Below, piece after piece: positions 34,823-48,000 of a stretch of 64,000 nucleotides of DNA. The notes below the pieces were generated by a model that was not told the DNA's origin, searched no databases, and worked only from the letters and a program-made list of their open reading frames with translations. A program made the position numbers and the translations under genes. Each line of letters begins with the position of its first letter. The stretch's first letter is position 1. The DNA is from Symbiodinium natans (lineage: Eukaryota; Sar; Dinophyceae; Suessiales; Symbiodiniaceae): contig CAJNDS010000139.1 in assembly GCA_905221605.1 (NCBI GenBank), forward strand, positions 17,501-81,500, written 5' to 3'.

Positions 34823-35966
34823 CTGGGGTTGAGGGTATATGGGGGTCTTCTTGCTGTCGTTCAGGGTTTAAGGGTGTTAGGGTCAGGCTGATTGTAGTAG
34901 GGTACTGCAATCACGGCCCTTCCTGCAAGTTTTCTGACCAAAATGAAGTCTTGCTGGGCTCAGGGATCCTGGTTTAGGACTTAGGGATCAAGTAGACGCC
35001 CAATCTTGCACCCTCCAGAAATACTTCCATGGCAATAGATGGATTCATTTCCAACAGCAAGCTCGCGGGCACGAGTTAGTTGAGGGTTAGGATTTAGGCT
35101 TTAGGCACCTGAGGTGTCTTGGCCAAGGGGAATCGACTTTCCAGATCCTCAACCAGATGGGTGCATCCGTGTTTGTTACTACCTGGACATTTTTGTCGGG
35201 TTTAGGGTTCAGGGTTCAGGGTTCAGGGTTTAGGGTTTATAGGGTTTAGGGTTTAGGGTTTAGGGTTTAGGGTTTAGGGTTTAGGATTCAGGGTTTAGGG
35301 TTTTTGGGTGACGGAGACGGGAGCCCTACACTTGATCTGGAGGAAACTGGTTCGGGGAGCAAGGCCTCCTTCGGCCTACCATGCACCCAAACGATGACTT
35401 AAACCTGATGACCAGGAAGTTTGATACTCGGATGTGGCTCTGAACCTTAGGGGTTTAGGGTTTGGGGTTTAGGGTTTAGGGCTTAGGGTTTAGGGTTGTG
35501 TGAACTTGGCTTTGTGGCTCGCCGTGAGAGGTGTTTGGGCATTCTCCAGCGGCCACGTCTTTCATACTACTTCGTCCAGCTGACCCCCCGACGATTTTCA
35601 AGTCTTGGGATGCTCCCCCTTGCACTAACAGTCCTCAACAGGGATTCTAGTACCTCCTACTCTAATCCCTATTAAGGACTGTCAGTACAAGGGGGGAACA
35701 TCCCAACCTCAAACCCTAAACCCTAAACCCTAAACCTTAAACCCTAAATCCTGATCTAACCCCCCTAAAGCGAATTTTTCTCAGGGCCGGGCCCACGGCA
35801 AAGATCGACAAAATAGCCAAGGCGGCGATGATGCCAGCAAGGAAAATGGTGCAGATGACCATGGAGGCGCGGCGATCCTAAGGCTTTCTTTAGGGTTCAG
35901 GGTTCAGGGTTCAGGGTTCAGGGTTCAGGGTTCAGGGTTCAGGGTTCAGGGTTCAGGGTTTAGGGT

Positions 35967-36005
<39 letters not shown>

Positions 36006-39000
36006 GGTCTTTAGATTCCGGGATCCAGGTTTGCTGTTGACGTCTTACAGGGGGTACGGCCGCGCTGAATCCAAGCTTAAAACCCTCCCCTGAACAAGGA
36101 ATCCCTTAGCCCCAAAATTCCCCGAATCCTACGGAAATTCAAAGCCCGACCCCCCTCCCCCCCCCACTCCTGTTGCGGCACAGCCCAGTCCAAGCACGGA
36201 GTCACACTCACCGGCATGAAACAAAAAAGGAAAAGACAAATCACACAGCCACGAAGACACCAAACACCTGAAGCAATATCACAAACATTTGTAGGAATTA
36301 TCGTTTACAAGACCCCCCCCCTATAATCCTTGTGACAAAAAAACGACAACCCAAAAGACCCGTGCGTTTTCAGGATTCGCCTCAATAACCCCCTTGAGTG
36401 CAGGCCCGGTATCCACACCGGTCACGAAGAAGCTGCCTTGGAAGAGAATGATTAAGAACACGGCGTTGGACAACAGGTCGGTGCAAGAGGCCACGGAGGA
36501 TCGCCAAGGCTTGAAGTAGGAGACCAGAAGCATGTTGAGGCAGATCAGAACCTCTGGCTTTAGGGTTTAGGGTTTAGGGTTTAGGGTACTTCTCAAAAAC
36601 ATTTTTCATCATGGGAAGGCACATCATCGCCGGGGTTTTTGTCTTAATCTGCATATCTCTCTATGGTAACTTAGGGTCCCTTTTGGGTCTTTGGGCGCCG
36701 TATTTTACACAGGAACCACAAAGGGACACTGCTAATTAGAGAACTACCCGTTCAGGGTCTAGGGTTTAGGGTTTAGGGTTAGGGGTTTAGGGTTTAGGGT
36801 TTAGGGTTTAGGGTTTAGGGTTTACGGTTTAGGGGTATACTTCCGCAAAGGAGCATGAATTGTGAGAAGGCTTGCGTTGGGTACTGGCAAGACCGGCGCG
36901 AGGGCAAAGAGGGCGTTCCGCACCAAGGTGAAAATGCCTAGGGTTTAGGGTTTAGGGTTTAGGGTTTATAGGGTATAGGGTTTAGGGTTTAGGGTTTAGG
37001 GTTTAGGGTTTAAACCAAGGAGAAGTGCAGTAATTAGCCTTATTGTTTCTAATGATTCCTAGGGGGTTATCACAGGGGATCCTGACACGAAAGAAGAAAC
37101 AAGAAGGCCTGTGCAGGGCATGCTAGGTGCAGAACCCTTCGAAGCCTGGCCGGAAGCGCAAGACCAGAAACGAGCAAGCTCGGGTGAATCTCACGTCGAC
37201 CGCGCGGAGTCTTTTGGGAAACTCGGCCAGGATGACCCAGGAGCAGAAGGCCAAGAAGCTGCTGGGTAAGAGGCTGAGGAGCCCGCCCATGAGGCACATG
37301 TCAAAGTGGCTTCCCCTGAAGTTGCAGAGCGTGACTTTACCTCAGCTCGTGTTTTGGCAGCTTTCTTCCGGGTGTAGGTTTTAGAGTTGAAAGTTTTTTC
37401 TTGGGGTGTGAAAGGGTTCAATATGGGCCATAGTGCCATAGTGCTTAAACAAGGGCATACTATTTGGCTTCAGTCTGGTCAAGATCACCCAAGTAGCTGG
37501 ACTGCATGGTGGACAGGCCATTTGGGTGACTCTGGCATTGGAACGGCTCCACAACGGCCGTGCACAGCACGATGAAGAAGAGCACAGAGAGAGAGCCGAG
37601 AGTCTCGCACAACAAGTGCCTGGGTTTAGGGTTCGGGTTTAGGTTTGCTGTTGGGAAGCCTACACCGTGAGCAGTTAACGTCAGGAAACAGCACGTTGTT
37701 ACTCTACATCCGCACTATGGTGCCTTACTGAATTTAAGCTAAACCCAACACCCTAAATGATCAGAACCCTAAACCCTGACCCCTCTGGTGCTAACGTGAT
37801 TACAGGGCACTTCCCCAGACCCAGGATTAACCTAAGAACAAGAAGGGTACCCTTTTTGGTTTTAAGGGGCTTTTAAGGGAACCCCAACCCTAAAAAAGGC
37901 AATCAGGGCCTACTCCAGGTGCTAGTAGCCCTAAACCCTAAACCGTGAACCTAGGGGATAGGATTAGGGGGACCCTTGGGGATATAGACCCTCTGAATAA
38001 GGTCCCTACTTAAGAGAGCCAGAAGAGGGTTCAGAAGGGGTTCCCTTTTAAGGGTCCCCCTTATCCTACCCAGGAAACCCTAAACCCAAAACCCTGTTCC
38101 CGAACAACAACCCAGGTGCAGTTGCAAGCCATCCCGTCTCCAGAAAAGGACGACCGTGAGGTGAATCACCTGTGCGGCTGCGGGTGTAGGGTCCAGGGAC
38201 GTGGGCTCGGGGTGGTTCAGGGTTCGGGGTTTATAGGGTTTGGGGTTTAGGGCTTGGGGTTTAGGGTTTAGGTGTTAGGGTTTAGAGTTTAGGGTTTAGG
38301 GTTTGCAAATCCTAAGTCCGCACACAGGCATGTGGCTTCCGGGGCGGCTTAGCTGTGTCAGCACCTTACCCTCCCCACCTCAAAGCCTGCAACCGCCCAA
38401 ATCGGACTGGTGGAGTGGCGGTTGCTTCCTTAAACCCTAAACCCTAAACCCTTAACCCTTAAACCCTAAACGCTAAGCCCGCTAAGCCCGCTAAGCCCAA
38501 ACCCTAAGCCTGAACCCTGCAAGGCACCACGGGGGCCGCCAGGAACGCCGTGGGCACAGCCAGCGTCTGCATAAGGAACCGCAGTGTCGAGCTCATGCGC
38601 GTGACGCAGGAGATCGCCTTGGGTTGAGCTCCAGGGTTTAGGGGTCTATAGGGCCTAATATAGGGGTCGGAATAGTTAGTAATAGCATTCCCTTAGGGTC
38701 CCTCTATATCTATACTAGAATGACCCCCAACACACTATTCAAATTCTTCAGGCACCTCTCCTACTGCATGGTCCTAAACCCTAAACCCCTACACCCTAAA
38801 TCCCACAGCTGTGGCGTTGGGAAGGATCAGATGAAGGTTGAGGGTGTTGGGTGTGTGGTCCGCGCATGCTTTAGGATGTTGGGTGGCGTCGGGTCTGTCA
38901 GAAAAGCGTTTAGGGTTTACAGTTCTCAAGAAAACCCTGAACGTAACCCGAAACCTTACCAACCCCAAGCCCTCATTGAACCCGGAAACCCTAATTAAAC

Positions 39001-42000
39001 CCAGACACCCTAAACCCAAAACCCTAACACGCTGAAATCCAAAAACCCAAAAACCCTCAAATCTAAAACCAAACCCGAAAGACCCTCAAATCCTAAACCC
39101 TAAAACCCTAAACCTACACCCAAAGAAACCTAAATCCCCAACAACCAGACAATGGGCCAAAGGTATCCAAGTCAGGGCTTCGGCGTTTACTACTTCTTCG
39201 CTGGGTGGCTGCAAGTGGGACTTGTGGCTTTGGAGGGCTGGTGGGACGGTTTAGGGTTTAGGGTTGAGGGTTTAGGGTTTAGAGTGTAACAGGTACAACC
39301 TGGGTTTCATACCTTTGTCAAGAAGAGAAAAACCACACTGGAAGCGCAGTGCTTAGCTGGTTCCAGCCTGATTGTTTAGGGTCCCTGAACCCTAAAAACT
39401 ACAAACCCTAAACCCTGAACCCTAAACCCGAAACCCGAAACCCTAAACCCCGACACCGGGAGCCCTTCATATACCCCTTGTATACCCTCTATGGAGCCCA
39501 GGGGCCCCAACACTTCCGCTTCCTTGAAGACAGCTAAGGGGCCCTATTAAAGGGTTGGACCCTGAAGGCCTCAACCCCCTAAGGGTTTAGGGTTTAGGGT
39601 TTAGGGTTTAGGGTTTAGGGTTTAGGGTTTAGGGTTTAGGGTTAGAATCCAGGACAGGATCCGCCTCGTGCAGGGCCTGTAAATACAAGTTCTAATGGGG
39701 GTGTCCAATTAGGGTTACCTTATTGGTGTCCTTATTCTAAAGGAATCCTAGTATTTGGGGCTCTATGTTAAGGGCACCTTATTTTCGTAATCCCCCAAAC
39801 GGCCAAAGGCACCCATTCTATTCAACAAAAGGCCTTCTGTGAGGGTTTAGGGTTTAGGGTTTAGGGGACCTTGTCGCTTTATGCCCAGCTGCGTTCAGCG
39901 ACTGGAAAACCGATTCCAGCGACAAGAAGCTCAAGGCCTCGATGATCATCACGAAAGGCTCGTCCCAGGTGATGTCGATCTTCCTCACTCCAGCTACAAT
40001 AGCCCTAAACCCTAAACCCTAAACCCCAAACCCTAAACCCTACACCCTAACCCCAAACCCTAAACCCTAAACCCCAAACCCATGGCTCTAAGGAAGCCTC
40101 TGTTCTAGAGCCTGGGGGGGACCAAGGGTCGTACTATTCCTGGCTGCTGGAAGAACCCCTCGAACCTCCGAGTCCTTGAACCCTATATTCCGAAAATAGG
40201 GGTACCCTTTTTAGGGTCCCTTTAAGGGACTCTATTCTATTTGGGGTAGAAAAGGGGTACCCCTATTTCGGGAAATGCCCATTTCTGAGCTTCTACCCTC
40301 AAACCCTAACTACCAAGTAAGACATTAACCCTAAGCACTTATAAGACCAAAGACTTACACCCCAAGAAAACTCCTGAACCCTCACTACACCCTAAACCTC
40401 TTGCAACCCCTTGACCAGAAAACCCAAACTGTTTGAGAACAAAGTTTCTGGATGACGATCACAAGCTGTAGGCAGACGACCAGCTGCGTGGCATAGAGGC
40501 TGGCGTTGAGAAGGCCGCTCCTCTTCCGCAGTTCTGAAGAGTCCAGTGTGAAGGGCTTTCAGGTTTAAGTTTGGGGTATTTCCGAGCCAACATTCGTCCT
40601 TGGGTTCCAGGGCATCGGGATTGAAAGCCCCAACTAAGCCCTAAGCCACAAACCCTAAAATCTGAAAAAACAAAAAAGCACCAAAAAAGCCCCCCCCCCC
40701 CCCCCCCCCCCCCGCCCATAGCCCTAGACCCTCAACAAACCGGGGCGCTGCTTGTTCACGATGCTCTGGTTCTGCTTCAGCACCACCAAGTGGATCAGCC
40801 CGGTCCCACCAAACACCAGAAAGCCCACGAGGACCTCTGGGATGGCAGGGTTTAGGGCTTAGGGCTTAGGGCTTAGGGCTTAGGGCTTAGGGTTTAGGGT
40901 TTAGGGTTTAGGGTTTAGGGTTTAGGGTTTAGGTCTGGGTTTTAGGGTCAGGGCTCAGCCGCTACACCCTAAACCCTAAACCGGGCGCGGCCAAGGAGCA
41001 AAAAGTGCATAGTCGCCACCACTGCACGAGCTGCACGTACTCCCATTGGGCCTCAGACCTTGGCTGACAGACACATGCTTGGGGTTTAGGGTTTAGATTT
41101 TTAAGGTTTAGGGGTTGAGCGATAGGATTTACGGGTTTAGGGTGTGTCAAGAGGGCGAGGGGGGAGCGAGGGAGGAAGGGAGGGAGGAAGGGGGTTCCTT
41201 ATGGATAGGGGCATCTTAAAGGGGACTCTGAGGGGGTCTAGGCCGTGTGAAGGCTGCCCGGCCTGGCAGACATGCGCCGCAGGTCAAGCTGCTGGCATCC
41301 CGTCCGAAGGCGCAAGTCCCAGGACCTCAGCTGCACTCGAGAAACCTTAAGTTGAGAGGGTTTAGGGTTTAGGGTTTAGGGTTTAGGGTTTAGGGCTCAG
41401 GGTCCGTCATGGTAGGTATTGGGGTTTAGGGTTCCAGCTTCTAGGCCAACAGCCTTACGTAGCATGGTGTTTGGGGCCAAAGCCGCTGCAATCGAGCCCT
41501 TTTATCGGGAAAAGTAGAAACAAAGGTTCTCTCCAGAGCTCCCGAGAAACGCCCGCCCGGGCATCGCGAAGCATCACCGAAGCACCTAAAGACAGAGCCA
41601 GGGTCCTCGCTACTCGAGTAGAAGCCCGGGAGTAGCTCCACATCGTTCGAGCCCGGGCACACAGCTCCTGTCAGGGCTCAGGAGTCGGCGGGGTCTGTGG
41701 CCTATAAAGGGCTTCCAGGGCTTGTATTTCTCAGGCTTGAGGGGCTTTTGGGGCTCACACAGTTGCCACCCGTCATTTTGGAGACTGAAGTTCTAGATGC
41801 CTTCTCCAGCTGAACTCCTTACAGAGGGACCCAAGTAGAACCCCAAGTCTAAGAGGCGCAGGGACCCTAACACCACTCCCTAAACCCTAAACCCTAAACC
41901 CTAAACCCAAAACCCTAAACCCTAAACCCTAAGGTGGAGGCATGCCCGGGCCTTCGGAACACCGGCGACAAACCCCGTCATCGAGGAACCAGCCCACCGA

Positions 42001-45000
42001 GCAGCGGCAAAAGCTGTCGTCGCTTGCTGCCTCCACCTCTTGCAGTTTCAGGTGAGACCCTATACCCTAAACCCTAAACCTGAAAACCGACAACCTACAA
42101 CCTAAAACCTAAAACCTAAAAACCTAAAACCTAAAACCTAAAACCTAAAACCTAAAACCTAAAACCTAAAACCTAAACCAAAAACAAACATGAATAAATA
42201 GACTACCCGGACCACGGGTGATGGGTTGCCGTGTTTTGTTGTGCGAGAAAGTACGTTTTACCTGGGTGTTGGCATGATTCCTCAAAATCAGTCTTCAGGA
42301 TGTACAAAGAAACTTCATCAGTTTCTACTAAGCCCGGAGTGTCCCTTAAAGGTCAAGCATGCAGCCCGTAGAGAAACAAAAACACTGTAAAAACCAGGGT
42401 TTTGGGCATGGTCGCCAAAGGCAAGGACGCTTGTGAATGCTTTTCTTGTTCCACGTATGTTGTACAAAGTGGCGAAAATGACGTAAGTACCAGCGTTTTG
42501 GGGTTTTGGGCATGGTCGCAAAAGGCATGGAAGCTTGTGACAACGTGTTTTGTTTCACAACCTTGCACGGTATGTTGTACAAACCGGCGAAAACGCTGTA
42601 AATACCAGTGTTTTGGACCCCCCCCACCCCCTCCCCCCCACCCCCCCCCCCCCCCGCCCACCCCCCCCCCCCCGCGCCCACCCCCCCCGCCCCCACCCCC
42701 CGCCCACCCCCCCAACCCACCCCCAACCCCCCCCAACCCCACCCCTGAGTCCATAAACCTTGACAAAAGCCCTGAACTATAACCCTTCTGGAGTTGAGGA
42801 TGTTAGGGTCTAGGGGTTTGGTACCGCACCTTTGCGTAACCTCAGCCCTGCATCTTCACGGCTCCCAGTGATATGCGTGGATGAGGTTCAGGGTCCGGGT
42901 TGAGGGAACAAACAGAACCGATCTAAACCTAAACCCTGAAACCGCAGACCTGTACAACATAGGGGCCTTAATAATTAGAATAGGGTTTCGGGGATCTATT
43001 GTAGTTGTAGTATATTTATAAAGGGGCCATAAGGGAATACTATTAGCAACTATTCCGACCCCGATATGCAGCCCAGGAAGACAAACCCTAAGCCCTAAAC
43101 CTTAAACCTGGCCTCTATCCAGCGCTGCTCACCGTGGATCGTCAGTAATCGGCTGGTGGTCCACTGCTCGCTGTTCCCACAGGGCTGGCACTCGGTCATG
43201 CCCGAGGCGTTGGCAAAGCTACCTGGGACCCTAAACCCTAAACCCTAAACCCTAAACCCTGAACCCTAAATGGCCTACAAAACCCTAAACCCTGAACCCT
43301 ACATGGCAGAACTTAGGGCTTAGTGCCTTCGTGCTGCTCCTTTGCACTGCTCTGTCATGAAACTAGAACGGTTTAGGGTTTAGGGTTTAGGGTTTAGGGT
43401 TTAGGGTTTAGGGTTTAGGGTTTAGGGTTTAGGGTTTAGGGTAGAACTTGCCCTAAGGGAAACCTAAACCCGGGTTTAGGGCTTAGGTTTGGATTGGGAA
43501 CAAGCCAGAGTACCGTCCACAACCCTATCAACCCGACAACCTGGGAAATCCTACGTAAGCCCTAAGACCTAAACCCTAAACTCAAACCCTATAAACCCAA
43601 AACACGTTCAGGGTTCTTGCTCAGCTCAGCTGCCCAGCTGACACGCCTCGCAGGCCGAGAGCCCGGCGGAAGAGGCGAACCTGCCAGCCTCGCATTGCGA
43701 GCAGACCGTTTCGCCGTAGTGCGCCTGCGTACGGAACTAAACCCTAAACCCTAAACCCTAAACCCTAAACCCTAAACCCTAAACCCTAAACCCTAAACCC
43801 TAAACCCTAAACCCTTGTGGGGTCAGGGTTTGCAGGGTCTGGGGCGGGGTTTATAGGGTCACAGGGTTTGTAGGGTTTACGGGGTTCGCAGGGTAAGGTT
43901 TATAGGGTTAAAGGGTTTATGGGGTGTATTGTCTCTAAGCGGTCTGTAGGGTCTATATAGCTTCTTTAGGGTCAGGGGGGTTCGTAGTTGCGGTCTCTGG
44001 GGTGCTTAGCCCAATTTACAGGTTTGGGTTCAGGTAGCGCTTCTGTACGTAAGGTTTGCGAGGATTTATAGCGCTTATAATATATGATCTGGGGGTGTGG
44101 GTCTCGGGGTTCGTTTTTTATGGAGCTGACAGGGTTTATGGTGTCAAGGGCTTCGGGTTTGGGTGTCTGGGGTTTAGGGTTTGGGGCCTTGTAGAGCCCT
44201 AGCATAGGGTCGAGGGACGGCAAGGGGTTGGAGGGCTGGTCGAACGTGGATACTTCAGGGCTTTGTTTTGCTAATATAAGGGGAGTTTCGAAGCTACTAA
44301 ATCTCTCTTAAACTCTTGTTGTTGGGGGGGGACGGCCTGGTAATGGCCAGCGCTGCACGACCCGCATCTGTAGGTTTGCCCATAGCTGTCCACCAGGGAG
44401 TAGGAGAAGTTTCCGGCTGAACCTCGGTCGTCATGACCTACAGTCAGTGGGGTTTAGGGTTAGTTTGCGGCTTTAAACCTATCAGCAAGCCCCAAAACCC
44501 CGAACCTGGACCTTAAGCCTGTCATTAAGCCTGAACTCTATAGTCCTAAACCTAACACCCCCAAACCCCACCAGACCCTAATCCCTAAATGGTCCTAAAC
44601 TCCTCGTAGAATCCCAATGCAGATTACCCAAGCGACAGAGGCTGCAGCCGACGGCAGCTTCCCGAGTTGCGACGTACGTCCCGCGAGCGTCGACGACGCC
44701 AAACCCTTGCCAGACTTGAGGGTTTACCTACTGGCTCATAGTGGGGAATGGGAGTACGGTTCCTATATCACCGATATAAATGAGGAACTTTAGGCTTTAG
44801 GGTTTGGGCGTTTGGCCGCAGTGCAATAGGGGTGAAGGGTTTAGAGTTTGTTGGGTTTCGATTCCTGGAAAAGGTTGACGTACAGCAATGGAGGGTTGAA
44901 CAAACCATCTGCAACTTAACGCCCAGAATTCCTTCCCTGGGTTAGGGTTTAGGGGTTTAGGGTTTAGGGTTTAGGGTTTAGGGTTTAGGGTTTAGGGTTT

Positions 45001-48000
45001 AGGGTTTAGGGTTTAGGGTTTAGGGTTTAGGGTTTAGGGTTTAGGGTTCAAGCATCTGAAAAGCCGCTGGAGGGCCCTTGTGTGCTGGCGCCATCAGCAC
45101 GCTCCGCTCTACTTCAAGACTCAGGCTTGAGGCAACCTCCCTGAACCCCCCTAAACCCTAAACCCTAAACCCTAAACCCTAAACCCTAAACCCTAAACCC
45201 TAAACCCTAAACCCTAGACCCTAAACCCTAAACCGCCTAAACCCTAAACCCTAAACTACTGTATCCCTAAGCCACCCTGGGGCCTGGGAGACAGTTAGTG
45301 TCCACCGGGAGCCAGGTCAGCCACCTGCAGGAGGGGGTGACAGTCGAGAAGCCCTGTAGAGACCCTGCGCTCTGAACACGGCCACCGGGTTGGGTTGAAG
45401 ACTCGAACTGCTGCGGGAGGAAGATGACTGAGGCACTGTTTCGGTACCCTAAACCCTAAACCCTAAACCCTAAACCCTAAACCCTAAACCCTAAACCCTA
45501 AACCCTAAACCCTAAACCCTAAACTCTCTACCCCCAAGCCCTGGTGCTTGCAATGGCGGCCTGGGTCGGTTGGAACTGACCCACTGGCAAGCTACGGTCG
45601 GGATGGAGTCGCCCTCCACAACCTTCCTGGGTTTAGGGTTTAGGGTTTAGGGTTTAGGGTTTAGGGTTTAGGGTTTAGGGTTTAGGGTTTAGGGTTTAGG
45701 GTTTAGGGTTTGAGGGGGGGCCCGTGCGATTGAAAGAACGGTCCACAAGGGGGGGGGAGGGGGGGGGGGGCTCCTCTGAAGTAATTACCGCCCTCCGTTT
45801 TGGGCCTCCTGCATAGTGTCCTCTTATCCGGTGCCAAAGAAGAGCCCATAAGTTAGAGATCAAAGCCACGGACCAGGCAAAGGTGCTTCAGGCCGAGTCC
45901 CAGACTTTCACGAACCTCTAAACCGCCCGAAACTCGGGAAAAGCAAGCTAAGCTAGCAGTGGCCGAGCTTCAAGAGCAGCTGTTGGACTTCCTCCAGCTC
46001 CACCTTTGAAGGCTTCGGGGCTTAGGGGCTTAAGGCTCAAGTTTCTGAGGGACGGGGAGATCCCATTGTTGAGAACTCTCGGGATCTGAAGGTCTCAGGT
46101 TGGGAGATCTCGTGTCTATGGTTTAGGGTTTAGGGTTTTAGGGTTTTAGGGTTTAGGGTTTAGGCTTTAAGGTTTAGGGTTTAGGGTGGGGTTTAGGGTT
46201 TGGGGTTCTATAGGGGCTCAGTTGGTTTAGGGCTCAGGGTTTGGAACCGCCTAATCCCTGAACTCTAAATCCTAAACCCTAAGTCTGGCCCTAAACCCTA
46301 AACCCTAAACCCCTAGACCCTAAACCCTAAACCCCTAAACCCTAAACCCTAAACCCTAACCCCTAAACCCTAAACCCTAAACCCTAAACCCAAAACCCAA
46401 TTTAGTGCTCGGCCTCAGTCAGTCGTTTGGGTTGAGGAAGGCTTTGGGCTACGTGCTACACCCCTCCGCACCCGAAGCCCTGTCATCCAAGAGCTGAATG
46501 CCTGAACCCCCCCTAGGGTTTAGGGTTTAGGGTTTAGGGTTTAGGGTTTAGGGTTTAGGGTTTAGGGTTTAGTTTAGGGTTTAGGGACACCCCCCCCTCC
46601 CCCCGACCCTAAAACGCCTCCCCGACATGAACTACACTCTGAAGCCAAAAACCCTAAGGGCTTGTAGGGTTTGGGTTTCAGAGTTTAGGGTCCCCCCAGG
46701 GTTTAGGGTTTAGGGTTTAGGGTTTAGGATGGTTTAAGTGTGAAGACATCTGGAGGGCTACGCGGCTTAGGGCACAACTGACGTTCACGAAACGGGTGCT
46801 GTGCTACTGCAGCTAGACCCAATTTTAGAAGCAGAATTCATCAACCCTAGCGGAAGAATCCATCAACCCTACACGAGGTTTCCCATAGTCTCCTTAAAGC
46901 AACCCTAGAACCTTGAAACCCGGGCCCCCTGAGCCCTCAGGGGGTTCCCCTAAACCCTAAACCCCAAACCCCAAACCCTAAACCCCAAACCCTAAACCCC
47001 AAACCCTAAACCCTAAAACCCTAAAACCCAAACCCTAAACCCTAAACCCTGCAAAGGGGCTTCACCAAAACTCCCCCCCACCTGGCCTGAAACTGCTTCA
47101 GCATCTCATACACCGTGAAGGCCTGTGAGTCCCTTTTTCTGGGCTTTGCAAGTAGGGTTTTGGGTTTAGGGTTTAGAGGCTTTAGGGTTTATAGGGTTTA
47201 GGGTTTTAGAGTGTTCGGGTTTTAGGGTTTTAGGGTGCTAGGGTTTGGGGGGGTTGGGTATAGGGTTTAGGGTTTATAGGGTTTAGGGTTTTAGAGTGTT
47301 AGGGTTTGAGGGTGTTAGGGTTTTAGGGTGTTAGGGTTTTAGGGTTTTAGGGGTTTGTGGCTTAGGGGATGTAAGGGTGAAGGTCTCGGGCTTTGCAAGG
47401 TTGTTTCGTTTTAGGGTTTTAAGCTCTACTTGCGGTTTAAGGTTTAGGGCTAGGGCTTAGGGTATATGTGAAAGGGTGTGGGGTTTAGGGCTTTGGGGCT
47501 TGTTGAGGGTTTTCGTGTCCCCTAAAACCCATTATGAAGCCCTGAGGCCCTGTCTCAGCCGCGGTGTAAGCTTTCCAGGGCTTAAGGTTTGCAGGGCTCA
47601 GGCGTAAGGGTTTCGGGTTGAGGGGGTCCTAAAATACCTAAGAACCCCTGACCCAAAGCCCTAAACCCCAAAGCCTAAACCCTAAAAAAATCTTAAACCC
47701 TAAACCCCAAACCCTAAACCCCAAACCCTCAACCCTAATCCCAAAACCCCAAACCCCCCTAGCCCTAAATCCTAAGCCCGAAACCCGGGGGAGGCCTGCA
47801 GCCGCAGACTGCGCGAGACCAGCTTTGCAACGTAGGAGCCCAAGGCCGCGGTGCGCTTGTTGCCCAGCGCCCACTCCTCAGGTTCTGGGGGTCAGGGGTT
47901 TAGGGTTTAGGGTTTAGAGTTTAGGGTTTGGGGGGGGTGTTGGGGTTGTGTAGGGTGGTTTAGATGTCAGAGTTTAGGGTTTCAGGGGGGCTTGGGGCGC

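Noticed and set aside
45060-45140. Minus island VASSLSLEVERSVLMAP as a receptor exon
   Set aside because: Exons 45284-45324 and 44628-44705 join directly in phase and match the family, leaving no place for it.
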